Shown in pieces: positions 1 to 6,791 of a stretch of DNA of 42,309 nt. The notes beneath the pieces were generated by a model, which did no database searches, was not told where the DNA came from, and was given only the letters and a program-made list of their open reading frames with translations. This DNA is from Sphingomonas parva (ex Maeng et al. 2020). GTDB taxonomy: Bacteria; Pseudomonadota; Alphaproteobacteria; Sphingomonadales; Sphingomonadaceae. Numbering within the stretch: the stretch's first letter is position 1; each line of letters opens with the position of its first letter. Position numbers and translations under genes: made by a program. The stretch is taken from positions 1 to 42,309 of the forward strand of contig NZ_SPDV01000057.1 in NCBI RefSeq assembly GCF_004564275.1. Direction: 5' to 3'.

Positions 1-503
1 TCGCGCGGGCCCGTTCGCCGGCGATCATCGCGGGGCGGGGGCGGGAGCGCAAGGGGGCGCGACGTCGGCACGGTCCCCTTCGCGCCGTCTCCTCCAGAAG
101 GGGCAATCCGGGAAGCGTCCTGCGGCTTCAGCAAAATAGCGTGCTCGACGAATCTGCTCTTGGGCCCGCAGCGCCGCCACGTGCCCAGAATAAGCGACGC
201 CGAGCTTACCGGCGGCGAGCCAATGCTGCGCCGCCAGCAGCCGCTAGCGCGCGCCCGCCGCCACCAGCCATGAGGAAGCGATCCGCCAAGGATCGGTGGG
301 CATCCCCGGCCGGAACGCTCGGCGGATATCCACTTCTGCACAGACGGTCCCCAGACGTTTTGGGAGGTGACACGAGTTGTCCCTTTCCTTGCCGATCCGG
401 ATGGATATCGAAGCGCGAGGCCCGCCGAGGCCGCTGGCGTCAGGACGGGTCTCGCGGAGTTGGCCGTGAGCAAGGCGGCGCTCGCCGCCGTTACGCCGTC
501 AGC
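1..503. other. Left part of repeat unit without a convincing gene
   Basis: This stretch, repeated at 1377-1879 apart from the small peptide start region, lies downstream of the 145-aa gene on the minus strand. A few open frames run through it on both strands, but none has both a good ribosome binding site and protein-like composition. A minus-strand frame around 1-200 reads as a plausible helix-rich sequence without a start codon and may be a gene relic. I see no terminator with a T run. Confidence 0.4.
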
Positions 504-941
504 TCACGGGGACGTGCGGGTCGCCAGGAACATACCTGCCGGGTTGAACGGCTGGCCAGCGACATGCTCGTCGCCGTACATGACCAGGAAGGCACCGAGC
601 TCCGGCACCTCGTCGGTGCTGAAGAAGTAGCCCCATGTGCCGAAATCGTCGACACCATTGTAGACGAAGCCGGGAATCGTGAGCCCATCGGCCTCGAAGA
701 CAATGTCCTCGACATAGCTCAGCACACCGTTGAGCACGTCTCCGCACCAGTCCTCGCGATAGGAGCCGGCGTCGCCGCGCAGGATGTAAACGAACTGCGC
801 GGTGTTGCCGTCGCCGCAATCGATCGCGACGGTATAGGTGAAGTCACGCTGCCCTGCGGCGCGGCTACGGCCCATCTGCTGTTTCGACCTGATGTCGACG
901 CGGCCCGCAGCCTTGAGGCTGCGAAGCGAAAGCTCGGTCAT
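504..941 (-). CDS. Hypothetical protein, 145 aa (repeat copy 1)
   Basis: I do not recognise this protein. The start chosen is the ATG at 941 because an AGGAG sequence sits six bases before it; the frame stays open upstream but without a second good site. The product has no signal peptide or membrane segment. It is acidic and rich in aromatic residues and glycine, with a basic N-terminus (about residues 1-35) and a compact C-terminal part containing repeated Gly-Asp and Trp/Tyr/Phe positions and two cysteines (in DCGDG and DWCGD). This pattern suggests a small beta-rich domain, but no family can be named. It lies on the same strand as, and 323 bases downstream of, the 34-aa peptide gene at 1265-1369. 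An identical copy is at 1880-2317. Confidence 0.7.
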   Translation of the reverse strand: MTELSLRSLKAAGRVDIRSKQQMGRSRAAGQRDFTYTVAIDCGDGNTAQFVYILRGDAGSYREDWCGDVLNGVLSYVEDIVFEADGLTIPGFVYNGVDDFGTWGYFFSTDEVPELGAFLVMYGDEHVAGQPFNPAGMFLATRTSP

Positions 942-1264
942 TGCGCATCTCCTCTCTTGGACGGTTGGTTCACAGGGCCGGAGAAGCGGGCGGACGCATG
1001 CGGCCGCCACGTCCAGCCGCACTCAGGATTGCACGGGCGCGGCTGAATGCGCGTGACGGCCGTCACGCGCGCAATCAGGCATTGATCACGGACAAGTCGC
1101 CTAGCCGAGCCTCGCCTTCGCTGCCCTGCGGGGAAACCGTTCGGTAAGCCCGCCAGTGCCGCGAGCGCCCGCCGCCTGGGCGACTGCACTGACGCAGCCG
1201 ATCCGCAGGCAGGTTCCCGAAACCTGATCGGTCGGAGCGTGAGGACAGCAGCGCCCGCGCGCTG
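942..1264. other. Intergenic region of repeat unit with a palindrome
   Basis: A 323-base gap between the two minus-strand genes of the unit, repeated at 2318-2640. Open frames here are arginine-rich and look like GC-driven artefacts. The only clear structure is the 22-bp palindrome at 1049-1070. The region probably carries the promoter of the 145-aa gene, but I cannot point to a convincing -35/-10 pair. Confidence 0.5.
1049..1070. promoter_or_regulatory. 22-bp perfect palindrome, possible operator
   Basis: The half-site GCGCGTGACGG is followed immediately by its exact reverse complement. It lies about 108 bases upstream of the start of the 145-aa gene. No run of T follows on either strand, so an intrinsic terminator is unlikely and an operator for a dimeric regulator is the better guess. 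The inner TGACGGCCGTCA core is the most operator-like part. Confidence 0.55.
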
Positions 1265-1369
1265 CTATTTCTTAGGCTTGGCGACGTTGACGACAACGTT
1301 GTCGCTGTCGCCGGGCGAACAGGGGTCCGGATCCAGCGCCGACATGCTTTGGTTCGCCACCACCTTCAT
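1265..1369 (-). CDS. Small peptide, 34 aa (repeat copy 1)
   Basis: The frame upstream of this peptide differs between the two copies beyond the 60-bp shared block, while the 34 residues from the ATG at 1369 are identical. This argues that the real product starts here. GAGG lies about eight bases before the ATG. The peptide has a hydrophobic-basic start (MKVVANQS), an acidic, proline-containing middle (DPDPCSPGDSD) with a single cysteine, and a basic end (AKPKK). No signal peptide is evident. A ribosomally made precursor peptide is possible but unsupported; no modifying enzyme is recognised next to it. Confidence 0.5.
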   Translation of the reverse strand: MKVVANQSMSALDPDPCSPGDSDNVVVNVAKPKK

Positions 1370-1879
1370 GCGGGCCTCGCGCGGGCCCGTTCGCCGGCGA
1401 TCATCGCGGGGCGGGGGCGGGAGCGCAAGGGGGCGCGACGTCGGCACGGTCCCCTTCGCGCCGTCTCCTCCAGAAGGGGCAATCCGGGAAGCGTCCTGCG
1501 GCTTCAGCAAAATAGCGTGCTCGACGAATCTGCTCTTGGGCCCGCAGCGCCGCCACGTGCCCAGAATAAGCGACGCCGAGCTTACCGGCGGCGAGCCAAT
1601 GCTGCGCCGCCAGCAGCCGCTAGCGCGCGCCCGCCGCCACCAGCCATGAGGAAGCGATCCGCCAAGGATCGGTGGGCATCCCCGGCCGGAACGCTCGGCG
1701 GATATCCACTTCTGCACAGACGGTCCCCAGACGTTTTGGGAGGTGACACGAGTTGTCCCTTTCCTTGCCGATCCGGATGGATATCGAAGCGCGAGGCCCG
1801 CCGAGGCCGCTGGCGTCAGGACGGGTCTCGCGGAGTTGGCCGTGAGCAAGGCGGCGCTCGCCGCCGTTACGCCGTCAGC
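1370..1879. other. Repeat-unit segment without a convincing gene (copy 2)
   Basis: Second copy of the stretch at 1-503, located between the 34-aa peptide start of copy 1 and the end of the 145-aa gene of copy 2. A long minus-strand open frame crosses it into the peptide gene, but its upstream part is not shared with the frame at the array's right end, so it is not evidence for a longer protein. Confidence 0.4.
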
Positions 1880-2317
1880 TCACGGGGACGTGCGGGTCGC
1901 CAGGAACATACCTGCCGGGTTGAACGGCTGGCCAGCGACATGCTCGTCGCCGTACATGACCAGGAAGGCACCGAGCTCCGGCACCTCGTCGGTGCTGAAG
2001 AAGTAGCCCCATGTGCCGAAATCGTCGACACCATTGTAGACGAAGCCGGGAATCGTGAGCCCATCGGCCTCGAAGACAATGTCCTCGACATAGCTCAGCA
2101 CACCGTTGAGCACGTCTCCGCACCAGTCCTCGCGATAGGAGCCGGCGTCGCCGCGCAGGATGTAAACGAACTGCGCGGTGTTGCCGTCGCCGCAATCGAT
2201 CGCGACGGTATAGGTGAAGTCACGCTGCCCTGCGGCGCGGCTACGGCCCATCTGCTGTTTCGACCTGATGTCGACGCGGCCCGCAGCCTTGAGGCTGCGA
2301 AGCGAAAGCTCGGTCAT
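1880..2317 (-). CDS. Hypothetical protein, 145 aa (repeat copy 2)
   Basis: Identical in sequence, start context and ribosome binding site to the protein at 504-941. Both copies are intact, so a doubled dose of one product is expected if both are transcribed. No function can be assigned. Confidence 0.7.
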   Translation of the reverse strand: MTELSLRSLKAAGRVDIRSKQQMGRSRAAGQRDFTYTVAIDCGDGNTAQFVYILRGDAGSYREDWCGDVLNGVLSYVEDIVFEADGLTIPGFVYNGVDDFGTWGYFFSTDEVPELGAFLVMYGDEHVAGQPFNPAGMFLATRTSP

Positions 2318-2640
2318 TGCGCATCTCCTCTCTTGGACGGTTGGTTCACAGGGCCGGAGAAGCGGGCGGACGCATGCGGCCGCCACGTCCAGCCGCACTC
2401 AGGATTGCACGGGCGCGGCTGAATGCGCGTGACGGCCGTCACGCGCGCAATCAGGCATTGATCACGGACAAGTCGCCTAGCCGAGCCTCGCCTTCGCTGC
2501 CCTGCGGGGAAACCGTTCGGTAAGCCCGCCAGTGCCGCGAGCGCCCGCCGCCTGGGCGACTGCACTGACGCAGCCGATCCGCAGGCAGGTTCCCGAAACC
2601 TGATCGGTCGGAGCGTGAGGACAGCAGCGCCCGCGCGCTG
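2318..2640. other. Intergenic region of repeat unit, copy 2
   Basis: Second copy of the 942-1264 gap. It contains only the duplicated palindrome as recognisable structure. Confidence 0.5.
2425..2446. promoter_or_regulatory. 22-bp perfect palindrome, copy 2
   Basis: Exact second copy of the palindrome at 1049-1070, in the same position relative to the downstream 145-aa gene at 1880-2317. Confidence 0.55.
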
Positions 2641-2745
2641 CTATTTCTTAGGCTTGGCGACGTTGACGACAACGTTGTCGCTGTCGCCGGGCGAACAGGG
2701 GTCCGGATCCAGCGCCGACATGCTTTGGTTCGCCACCACCTTCAT
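2641..2745 (-). CDS. Small peptide, 34 aa (repeat copy 2)
   Basis: Identical to the peptide at 1265-1369. This copy has the probably native upstream sequence (2753 onward), so comparing the two copies is what supports the ATG at 2745 as the start. Function unknown. Confidence 0.5.
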   Translation of the reverse strand: MKVVANQSMSALDPDPCSPGDSDNVVVNVAKPKK

Positions 2746-2752
2746 GCGGGCC

Positions 2753-2812
2753 TCGCGCGGGCCCGTTCGCCGGCGATCATCGCGAGGCGGGGGCGGGTGC
2801 GCAAGGGGGCGC
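2753..2812. repeat. Partial, diverged third copy of the repeat unit
   Basis: About 60 bases repeat the first 60 bases of the unit with two mismatches (near 2785 and 2798). Similarity then stops after the shared GCGCAAGGGGGCGC stretch. This is the likely native sequence upstream of the 34-aa peptide gene and probably marks the recombination endpoint that created the array. Confidence 0.85.
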
Positions 2813-2882
2813 AGGGAGCCACCACGCGCCGCCACGGCGCTTGGCCAAAGGAGGTACGCCTGCATCCTGGCCGTGGCCCGTC

Positions 2883-3005
2883 TTTTCACGCTAAGGCGCG
2901 AAGAAGAAGGAAGATCGCGAAGCCATTTGCATTCAGACCGTGCGAGGGTTGCACCGCCGTTCGCAAGGCGCTGCGCGCCCTATCCTTCGCGCCTTCGCGT
3001 GAAAA
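2883..3005. repeat. Inverted repeat of an AAGGCGCGAAG-type element
   Basis: The left arm at 2883-2903 (TTTTCACGCTAAGGCGCGAA plus G) and the right arm at 2985-3005 are inverted copies with one mismatch, separated by about 80 bases. Sequences built on AAGGCGCRAAG are common intergenic repeats in many bacteria. The pair sits upstream of the repeat array and just beyond the 3' end of the cytochrome c gene. Confidence 0.7.
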
Positions 3006-3045
3006 TCGGCCATCGGCGCAGCGGCGGAACCGGACCGGGAGCCGC

Positions 3046-3414
3046 CTAGCCCTGCGGGCGGTAGCCCGGGTCCTTCAGCGTCAGCATCCAGGCGACGAGA
3101 TCGTCGACGGCGCTCTCGTGGACGCTGAAGTCCATCTCGCGCGGGTAATTGTGGGCGTCGGCGAGGAAGGCGGACAGGGTCTCGGCGGTGACGCCCTCGC
3201 GGTTGACGACGGCGGCGAAGGGCGGCGCGTTGGGGTTGGGCGAGGTGCCGGTGCGGTCGATCGCGTGGCAGCCGGCGCAGACCGAGCGGGCGAGCGTCTC
3301 GCCGCGCTCCGCGGACGAAGGCGGCGGCGCGACGACGAACGTCTCGCTCGCGGGCGTGCGCTGGCAGGCGGCGAGAAGGGCAAGGGCGAGGGCGGGAAGG
3401 AACAGGGGCTTCAA
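3046..3414 (-). CDS. Lipoprotein c-type cytochrome, monohaem
   Basis: A small class I cytochrome c exported to the periplasm and probably lipid-anchored. Counting from the upstream ATG at 3432, a lipobox ends at Cys23 (LLAAC), the haem-binding motif CAGCH is at 52-56, and Met100 in YPREM is the likely second axial ligand. I prefer the TTG at 3414 as start: GGAG lies six bases before it and it gives a tidier signal peptide (MKPLFLPALALALLAAC), whereas the ATG at 3432 has GGAG touching it. The gene is the last of the minus-strand series starting with the ECF sigma factor, 70 bases after the outer-membrane protein gene. It could donate or accept electrons for a periplasmic enzyme; the partner is not visible here. 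Confidence 0.85.
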   Translation of the reverse strand: MKPLFLPALALALLAACQRTPASETFVVAPPPSSAERGETLARSVCAGCHAIDRTGTSPNPNAPPFAAVVNREGVTAETLSAFLADAHNYPREMDFSVHESAVDDLVAWMLTLKDPGYRPQG

Positions 3415-3484
3415 GATCGTCTCCGCTTGCATCTCCGGTCCAGCGCCGGAAGGCGGCGGCGGTTCCCTCGCCGTGCCGCGGCGA

Positions 3485-4336
3485 TCAGAAGGCGCGGCTG
3501 ACGGAGAGGAGGATCGTGCCGCGGGCGCCCTCGTCCTTGCGGGCGGGTGTGGCGCCGACCCAGGTCAGGCTGAGCGAGGCGCGGCCGAAGCGGCGGGTGA
3601 CGGCGAGGCGGCCGTCGGCGACGAGGCGGTGCGCGCCGGCATCGTCCGCGGCGGCGAGCAGCCCGACATGGCCCGAGAGCGACCAGGCGCCGCGCGCGAC
3701 GAGCAGAGCATTGGCGTCGCCGTAGAGCGTGTCGCCGCCATAGCCGTCGCCATCGGGCGAGTAGAAGAGGTGGGCGGAGACGCGGCGCCCGACGAGCCCG
3801 ACATAGGCCTCGGTGAGGCGGCCGTAGCCGCCGGCATAGCCGCTGCCGTAGATCCGGTTGGTGACGCCCGCGTCGACCTGCAGGCCCGACGCGACCCGAC
3901 GCGCGTAACCGGCATATTGGACCGAACGCAGCGGCCGGATGCCGTCGTCGCGGGTGAGGACGAGGGTGCCGGAGACGCCGAGATAGAAGCCGCTCTTGTC
4001 GTCATAGGCGAGCGTGAGGCCGGCGACCGGCCTGCTCCGGCTGGTCGATACGCCGCGGAAGCGATCGTCGCTGGCGAGCGAGGCGCTGGCCGCCACCTCG
4101 GCGCGTGCGGCGGCGGGCGCGCCGAGCGCGCAGACGATGAGGAGAAGGCGGGCTGGAAGCGCGGCGGTGCCGCCTCGCTCAGTCTTCGGGCGGGCAGCCC
4201 TGCTCGGGCCGGCCGGCGGCGCGGGCGACGGTGCGGCAGGCGTCGATCGCGCCCCCGCTTTCTCCCGCGGCGACGAGCGGCCGCGCGCCCGGCGCCTCGC
4301 GCAGCTGGCGCACCAGAGCGAGCAGGCCGCTGACAT
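3485..4336 (-). CDS. TorF/Gcw_chp-family putative outer-membrane protein
   Basis: The mature part matches the Gcw_chp (TorF putative porin) family: a glycine- and aromatic-rich beta-barrel-like sequence with the family opening in which a Ser-Asp-Arg-x-Arg-Gly-Val-Ser pattern follows the signal peptide, and a terminal Phe. A signal peptide is clear, with a hydrophobic core LLLIVCALGAPAAARA ending about 4100. The start is a problem: between the end of the upstream protease gene (4179) and the signal peptide there is no ATG, GTG or TTG in frame. The nearest ATG codons are far inside the protease gene, at 4336 or 4348, and would add a long arginine-rich segment before the signal peptide. The coordinate 4336 is therefore only the nearest canonical start; a non-canonical start near 4165 coupled to the protease is also possible. 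Confidence 0.7.
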   Translation of the reverse strand: MSAACSLWCASCARRRARGRSSPREKAGARSTPAAPSPAPPAGPSRAARPKTERGGTAALPARLLLIVCALGAPAAARAEVAASASLASDDRFRGVSTSRSRPVAGLTLAYDDKSGFYLGVSGTLVLTRDDGIRPLRSVQYAGYARRVASGLQVDAGVTNRIYGSGYAGGYGRLTEAYVGLVGRRVSAHLFYSPDGDGYGGDTLYGDANALLVARGAWSLSGHVGLLAAADDAGAHRLVADGRLAVTRRFGRASLSLTWVGATPARKDEGARGTILLSVSRAF

Positions 4337-5420
4337 GCGCCGCGGCATAGGAATTGCCGCTGACGAGATACCATCGGCCCCCAGGCTGCGTGGTCGGGAT
4401 GTCCCGGCCGGGCGCATAATAGACCCCGCGCCGCCCGGCGGCCATCCCCTGCTCCGCGACGGCGACGACCCCGGCGGCCGAGGCCGGGAAGCCGCCGCTG
4501 GTCTTCGGATCGACGGCGGCGACGAAGGCGGCGCCGCGCTGCTGGCCGGCGCGGATCAGCCGGGCGATCAGCAGGTCCTCCGGCCCGGTGAGGCTGAGAT
4601 TGATCACCGCGGCGCGGTGCTCGATCGCATAGGCCAGCGCCCGCGCCAGGCTGAGGGTGTCGCAAAGCGTCCCCGCGGCGTCGGGTCTCTGCCAGCAGGC
4701 GCGCAGGCCCATCAGCTCGGCGCCGGGCGCGACGCCGGCGATGCCGACGACGTTGTCCGCCCGGGCGCCGATGATCCCGGCGACGCCGGTGCCATGGGCC
4801 TCGCCCGGCGTGCCGCGGCCGGCGACGAAATCGCGGCTCTCGACGATCCGGCCGCGCAGGTCCGGATGGCCCGCATCAACCTGGCTGTCGATCACCGCCA
4901 CCCGGACGCCGCGGCCGGTCGCCACCCGGTGGAGATCGGCGAGGCCCCAGAGCTGCGCCGCGGGCTGTGCCGGGAAGAGCCGATCGTTGTGCGCCGCCGC
5001 CTGCGTCTCGAACAGGTTCATCGGCTGCGACCAGTCGACCGCGGCGAGGGTGGACATGTGGCGGGCGACGTCGGCGGGCGCGCGGCCGTCGGGCACCTCC
5101 ATCACCACGCAGTCGACGCCGAGCATCGGCATCGGCCAGGCGTCGACCAGTATCAGCCCGTTCTCGCGGGCGAGCCGGGCGGCGAGGCGCCGGCGCGCGG
5201 CGGCGGCGGCGGCGTCGCCATAGCCGCCGGCATAGTCCTGGCCGGGCCGGTAATGCTCGGGCGGCAGGTGGAGCATGACCAGGATGCGGTGGGCGGCGTC
5301 GGCAGCCGCGGCGGGCGACCCGGGCGCAGCGGGCGGCGCCCCGGGCGGGGCGGGCGGATCCGCCGCCGGTCCGGGGCCGGTGGCGAACAGCAGGCCGGCG
5401 AGGAACGCCGCCTGGATCAT
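4179..5420 (-). CDS. S8 family serine protease (subtilisin-like), exported
   Basis: A 413-aa subtilase. The start ATG at 5420 overlaps the stop of the anti-sigma gene as ATGA. A short N-terminal hydrophobic stretch (3-14) could be a signal peptide. Residues about 44-135 resemble an I9-type propeptide region. The catalytic triad is Asp178 in VAVIDSQVD, His209 in EAHGTGVAG and Ser357 in SGNSYAAAHVSG. At the position where subtilisins carry the oxyanion-hole Asn (usually in AAAGN) this protein reads AAVDP, so Asp304 appears to replace it, as in a few other subtilases such as proprotein convertase 2. Its place directly after a sigma/anti-sigma pair suggests it acts on an envelope signal or on the anti-sigma factor itself; this is inference. 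Confidence 0.9.
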   Translation of the reverse strand: MIQAAFLAGLLFATGPGPAADPPAPPGAPPAAPGSPAAAADAAHRILVMLHLPPEHYRPGQDYAGGYGDAAAAAARRRLAARLARENGLILVDAWPMPMLGVDCVVMEVPDGRAPADVARHMSTLAAVDWSQPMNLFETQAAAHNDRLFPAQPAAQLWGLADLHRVATGRGVRVAVIDSQVDAGHPDLRGRIVESRDFVAGRGTPGEAHGTGVAGIIGARADNVVGIAGVAPGAELMGLRACWQRPDAAGTLCDTLSLARALAYAIEHRAAVINLSLTGPEDLLIARLIRAGQQRGAAFVAAVDPKTSGGFPASAAGVVAVAEQGMAAGRRGVYYAPGRDIPTTQPGGRWYLVSGNSYAAAHVSGLLALVRQLREAPGARPLVAAGESGGAIDACRTVARAAGRPEQGCPPED

Positions 5421-6094
5421 TCGGCCGGGGCCTGGGCGATCGGCTCGGCGAGGATCACGTGGCGCTGGCGGCGCAGCGCGGCGAGCCCTGCCTCGCCGCC
5501 GGGCAGCGCGAGCACATAAGCGCCGGCGGCGGTCGGCCCGTCGACCAGGCGGGCGCCGCTGGCGTCGAGGGCGCGGCGAAGGTCCTCGACCGTGGCGTCG
5601 CGGCCGAACATGGCGAGAACGTTGCCGGCGCGCGCCGCGCCGGATTCGCCGAGCGCGCGATACCTCCCCTCCGGACCCGCCGCCGCCTGGACGCCATCGC
5701 CCGCGGGCGCGGGAGGGGGCGCCTGCGGCACCGCGGCGACGGCGAGCACGACCAGAGCGGCGAACTGGGCGGCCACCAGCCATTTCAGCCGCGCCGGATC
5801 CGCGACGGCGCGGTAGGACCAGCGACGGGCCCGGCGGCGCGGGGGAACGGGCGCTGCGGCGGCCGCGCGCGCCTGCAGCGCAGCCCAGCCCTGTCCGCCG
5901 TCTTCGTCTTCCACGCGGAGCGCCTCGCGCAGCGCCGGCTCGGCGGCGAGCGTGGCGCGGCACTCGGCGCAATCGGGCAGGTGCGCCTCGACCAGCGCCC
6001 GATCCGCCTCGTCGAGGGTGCCGGCTGCATACCAGGGGAGCAGCATCTGCGTCTCCCGGTGCCGGTCGGCGGGCAGGGTCACCACATGTCCCAT
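5417..6094 (-). CDS. Membrane anti-sigma factor with zinc finger
   Basis: A 225-aa protein with an N-terminal zinc-binding anti-sigma domain (His38, Cys42, Cys45 in HLPDCAEC), an arginine-rich stretch (85-92), one transmembrane helix (about 105-123) and a periplasmic C-terminal domain (about 140-225). That last domain has a VLAMF strand, a helix with LRRALDASGARLVDGP and a final VILAEP strand. This is a ferredoxin-like pattern resembling inhibitor I9/subtilase propeptide domains. It starts 10 bases after the sigma gene and its end overlaps the start of the S8 protease gene. The role is to hold the ECF sigma factor at the membrane until a signal arrives. Confidence 0.85.
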   Translation of the reverse strand: MGHVVTLPADRHRETQMLLPWYAAGTLDEADRALVEAHLPDCAECRATLAAEPALREALRVEDEDGGQGWAALQARAAAAAPVPPRRRARRWSYRAVADPARLKWLVAAQFAALVVLAVAAVPQAPPPAPAGDGVQAAAGPEGRYRALGESGAARAGNVLAMFGRDATVEDLRRALDASGARLVDGPTAAGAYVLALPGGEAGLAALRRQRHVILAEPIAQAPAE

Positions 6095-6104
6095 CGCCTG
6101 GCCC

Positions 6105-6692
6105 TCATATCCAGTCGGCGAGATCGCCGGGGAGCGCCCGCTTCAGGTGGCGGCGCGCGTGGAACATGCGCGTCTTCACCGTGTCGATCGGGCAATCGAG
6201 GATCTCGGCGACCTCGCGATAGCCGAAGCCCTGGAAATAGGTGAGGTTGACGACCGCACGATGCGCAGGCGACAGCCGGTCGATCGCCTCGCCCAGCGCG
6301 CGTCGCGAGCGATCGGCGCCGGCGCTCTGCTCCGGGCTGGGCTCGCCGCTCTCCAGCCCGGCCTGGCGCGGATCCTCGATCGGATCGTCGAACCGGCGCA
6401 GCGCGCTCAACCCCTGGCGATAGGCGATCCCGAACATCCAGGTGGAGAGCCTGCTCGCGCCGTGAAAGTCGCCGATCCTGTTCCACACCACCATCATCAC
6501 ATCGTCGACCACTTCCTCGACGAGATGCGGCCGGCGCATCATGTTGAGCAGGAATCGCGAGATGCGGCCGTGATACGCCCGGTAGAGCTGCTCGAAGGCG
6601 CGCACGTCGCGCCCCCGGAGCCTCTCGACGAGCGCGGCCTCGTCGAGCTCCCGGTCACCTGCCGAACGCGCCGCCACCTGCGATCTCAGCAT
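6105..6692 (-). CDS. ECF-type RNA polymerase sigma factor
   Basis: A 195-aa sigma-70-family factor of the extracytoplasmic-function class. Region 2 is seen around DVRAFEQLYRAYHGRISRF through the VDDVMMVVW stretch, and region 4 as a helix-turn-helix in GYREVAEILDCPIDTVKTRM near the C-terminus; there is no region 1 or 3. The ATG at 6692 directly follows a GTG at 6695 that could also serve. The gene heads the minus-strand series anti-sigma, S8 protease, TorF-like protein and cytochrome c. Autoregulation is usual for such pairs, but I cannot identify its promoter in the 99 bases upstream. Confidence 0.9.
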   Translation of the reverse strand: MLRSQVAARSAGDRELDEAALVERLRGRDVRAFEQLYRAYHGRISRFLLNMMRRPHLVEEVVDDVMMVVWNRIGDFHGASRLSTWMFGIAYRQGLSALRRFDDPIEDPRQAGLESGEPSPEQSAGADRSRRALGEAIDRLSPAHRAVVNLTYFQGFGYREVAEILDCPIDTVKTRMFHARRHLKRALPGDLADWI

Positions 6693-6791
6693 CACGCCAT
6701 CCGATCGTTCCGGCTGAGTGCCGCATCCGGCCGCAGCGGTTCAATCCGCCACCCATTTTTCGCCCGGCGCGGGGCGCGGCCCGGCGCCCGC

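Larger units (their letters stand above)
1..1376. repeat. Tandem repeat unit, copy 1 (1376 bp)
   Basis: The whole stretch recurs at an offset of exactly 1376 bases (1377-2752) and I found no mismatch on reading the two copies side by side. Each unit contains a 145-aa reading frame, a 34-aa reading frame and a 22-bp palindrome, all described separately. The window begins inside or at the edge of the array, so further copies may lie to the left. Such a long perfect repeat means either a recent duplication or an assembly error. Confidence 0.95.
1377..2752. repeat. Tandem repeat unit, copy 2 (1376 bp)
   Basis: Identical to 1-1376. Its right end runs directly into a short third copy, so the join is head to tail with no spacer. 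The genes of this copy keep intact reading frames and the same ribosome binding sites as copy 1. Confidence 0.95.

Noticed and set aside
206-373. 55-aa minus-strand frame starting at a GTG at 373
   Set aside because: The start has an AAGGAAAGG-like sequence upstream, but the product is Gly/Ala/Arg-rich with no features, and nothing else supports it.
1265-1849. 194-aa extended form of the 34-aa peptide
   Set aside because: The upstream part is not shared with the equivalent frame at the array's right end, while the last 34 residues from a proper ATG are.
1349-2422. 357-aa plus-strand frame in the repeat array
   Set aside because: It lies opposite the better-supported 145-aa gene, has no good ribosome binding site, and its composition is typical of a GC-driven shadow frame.
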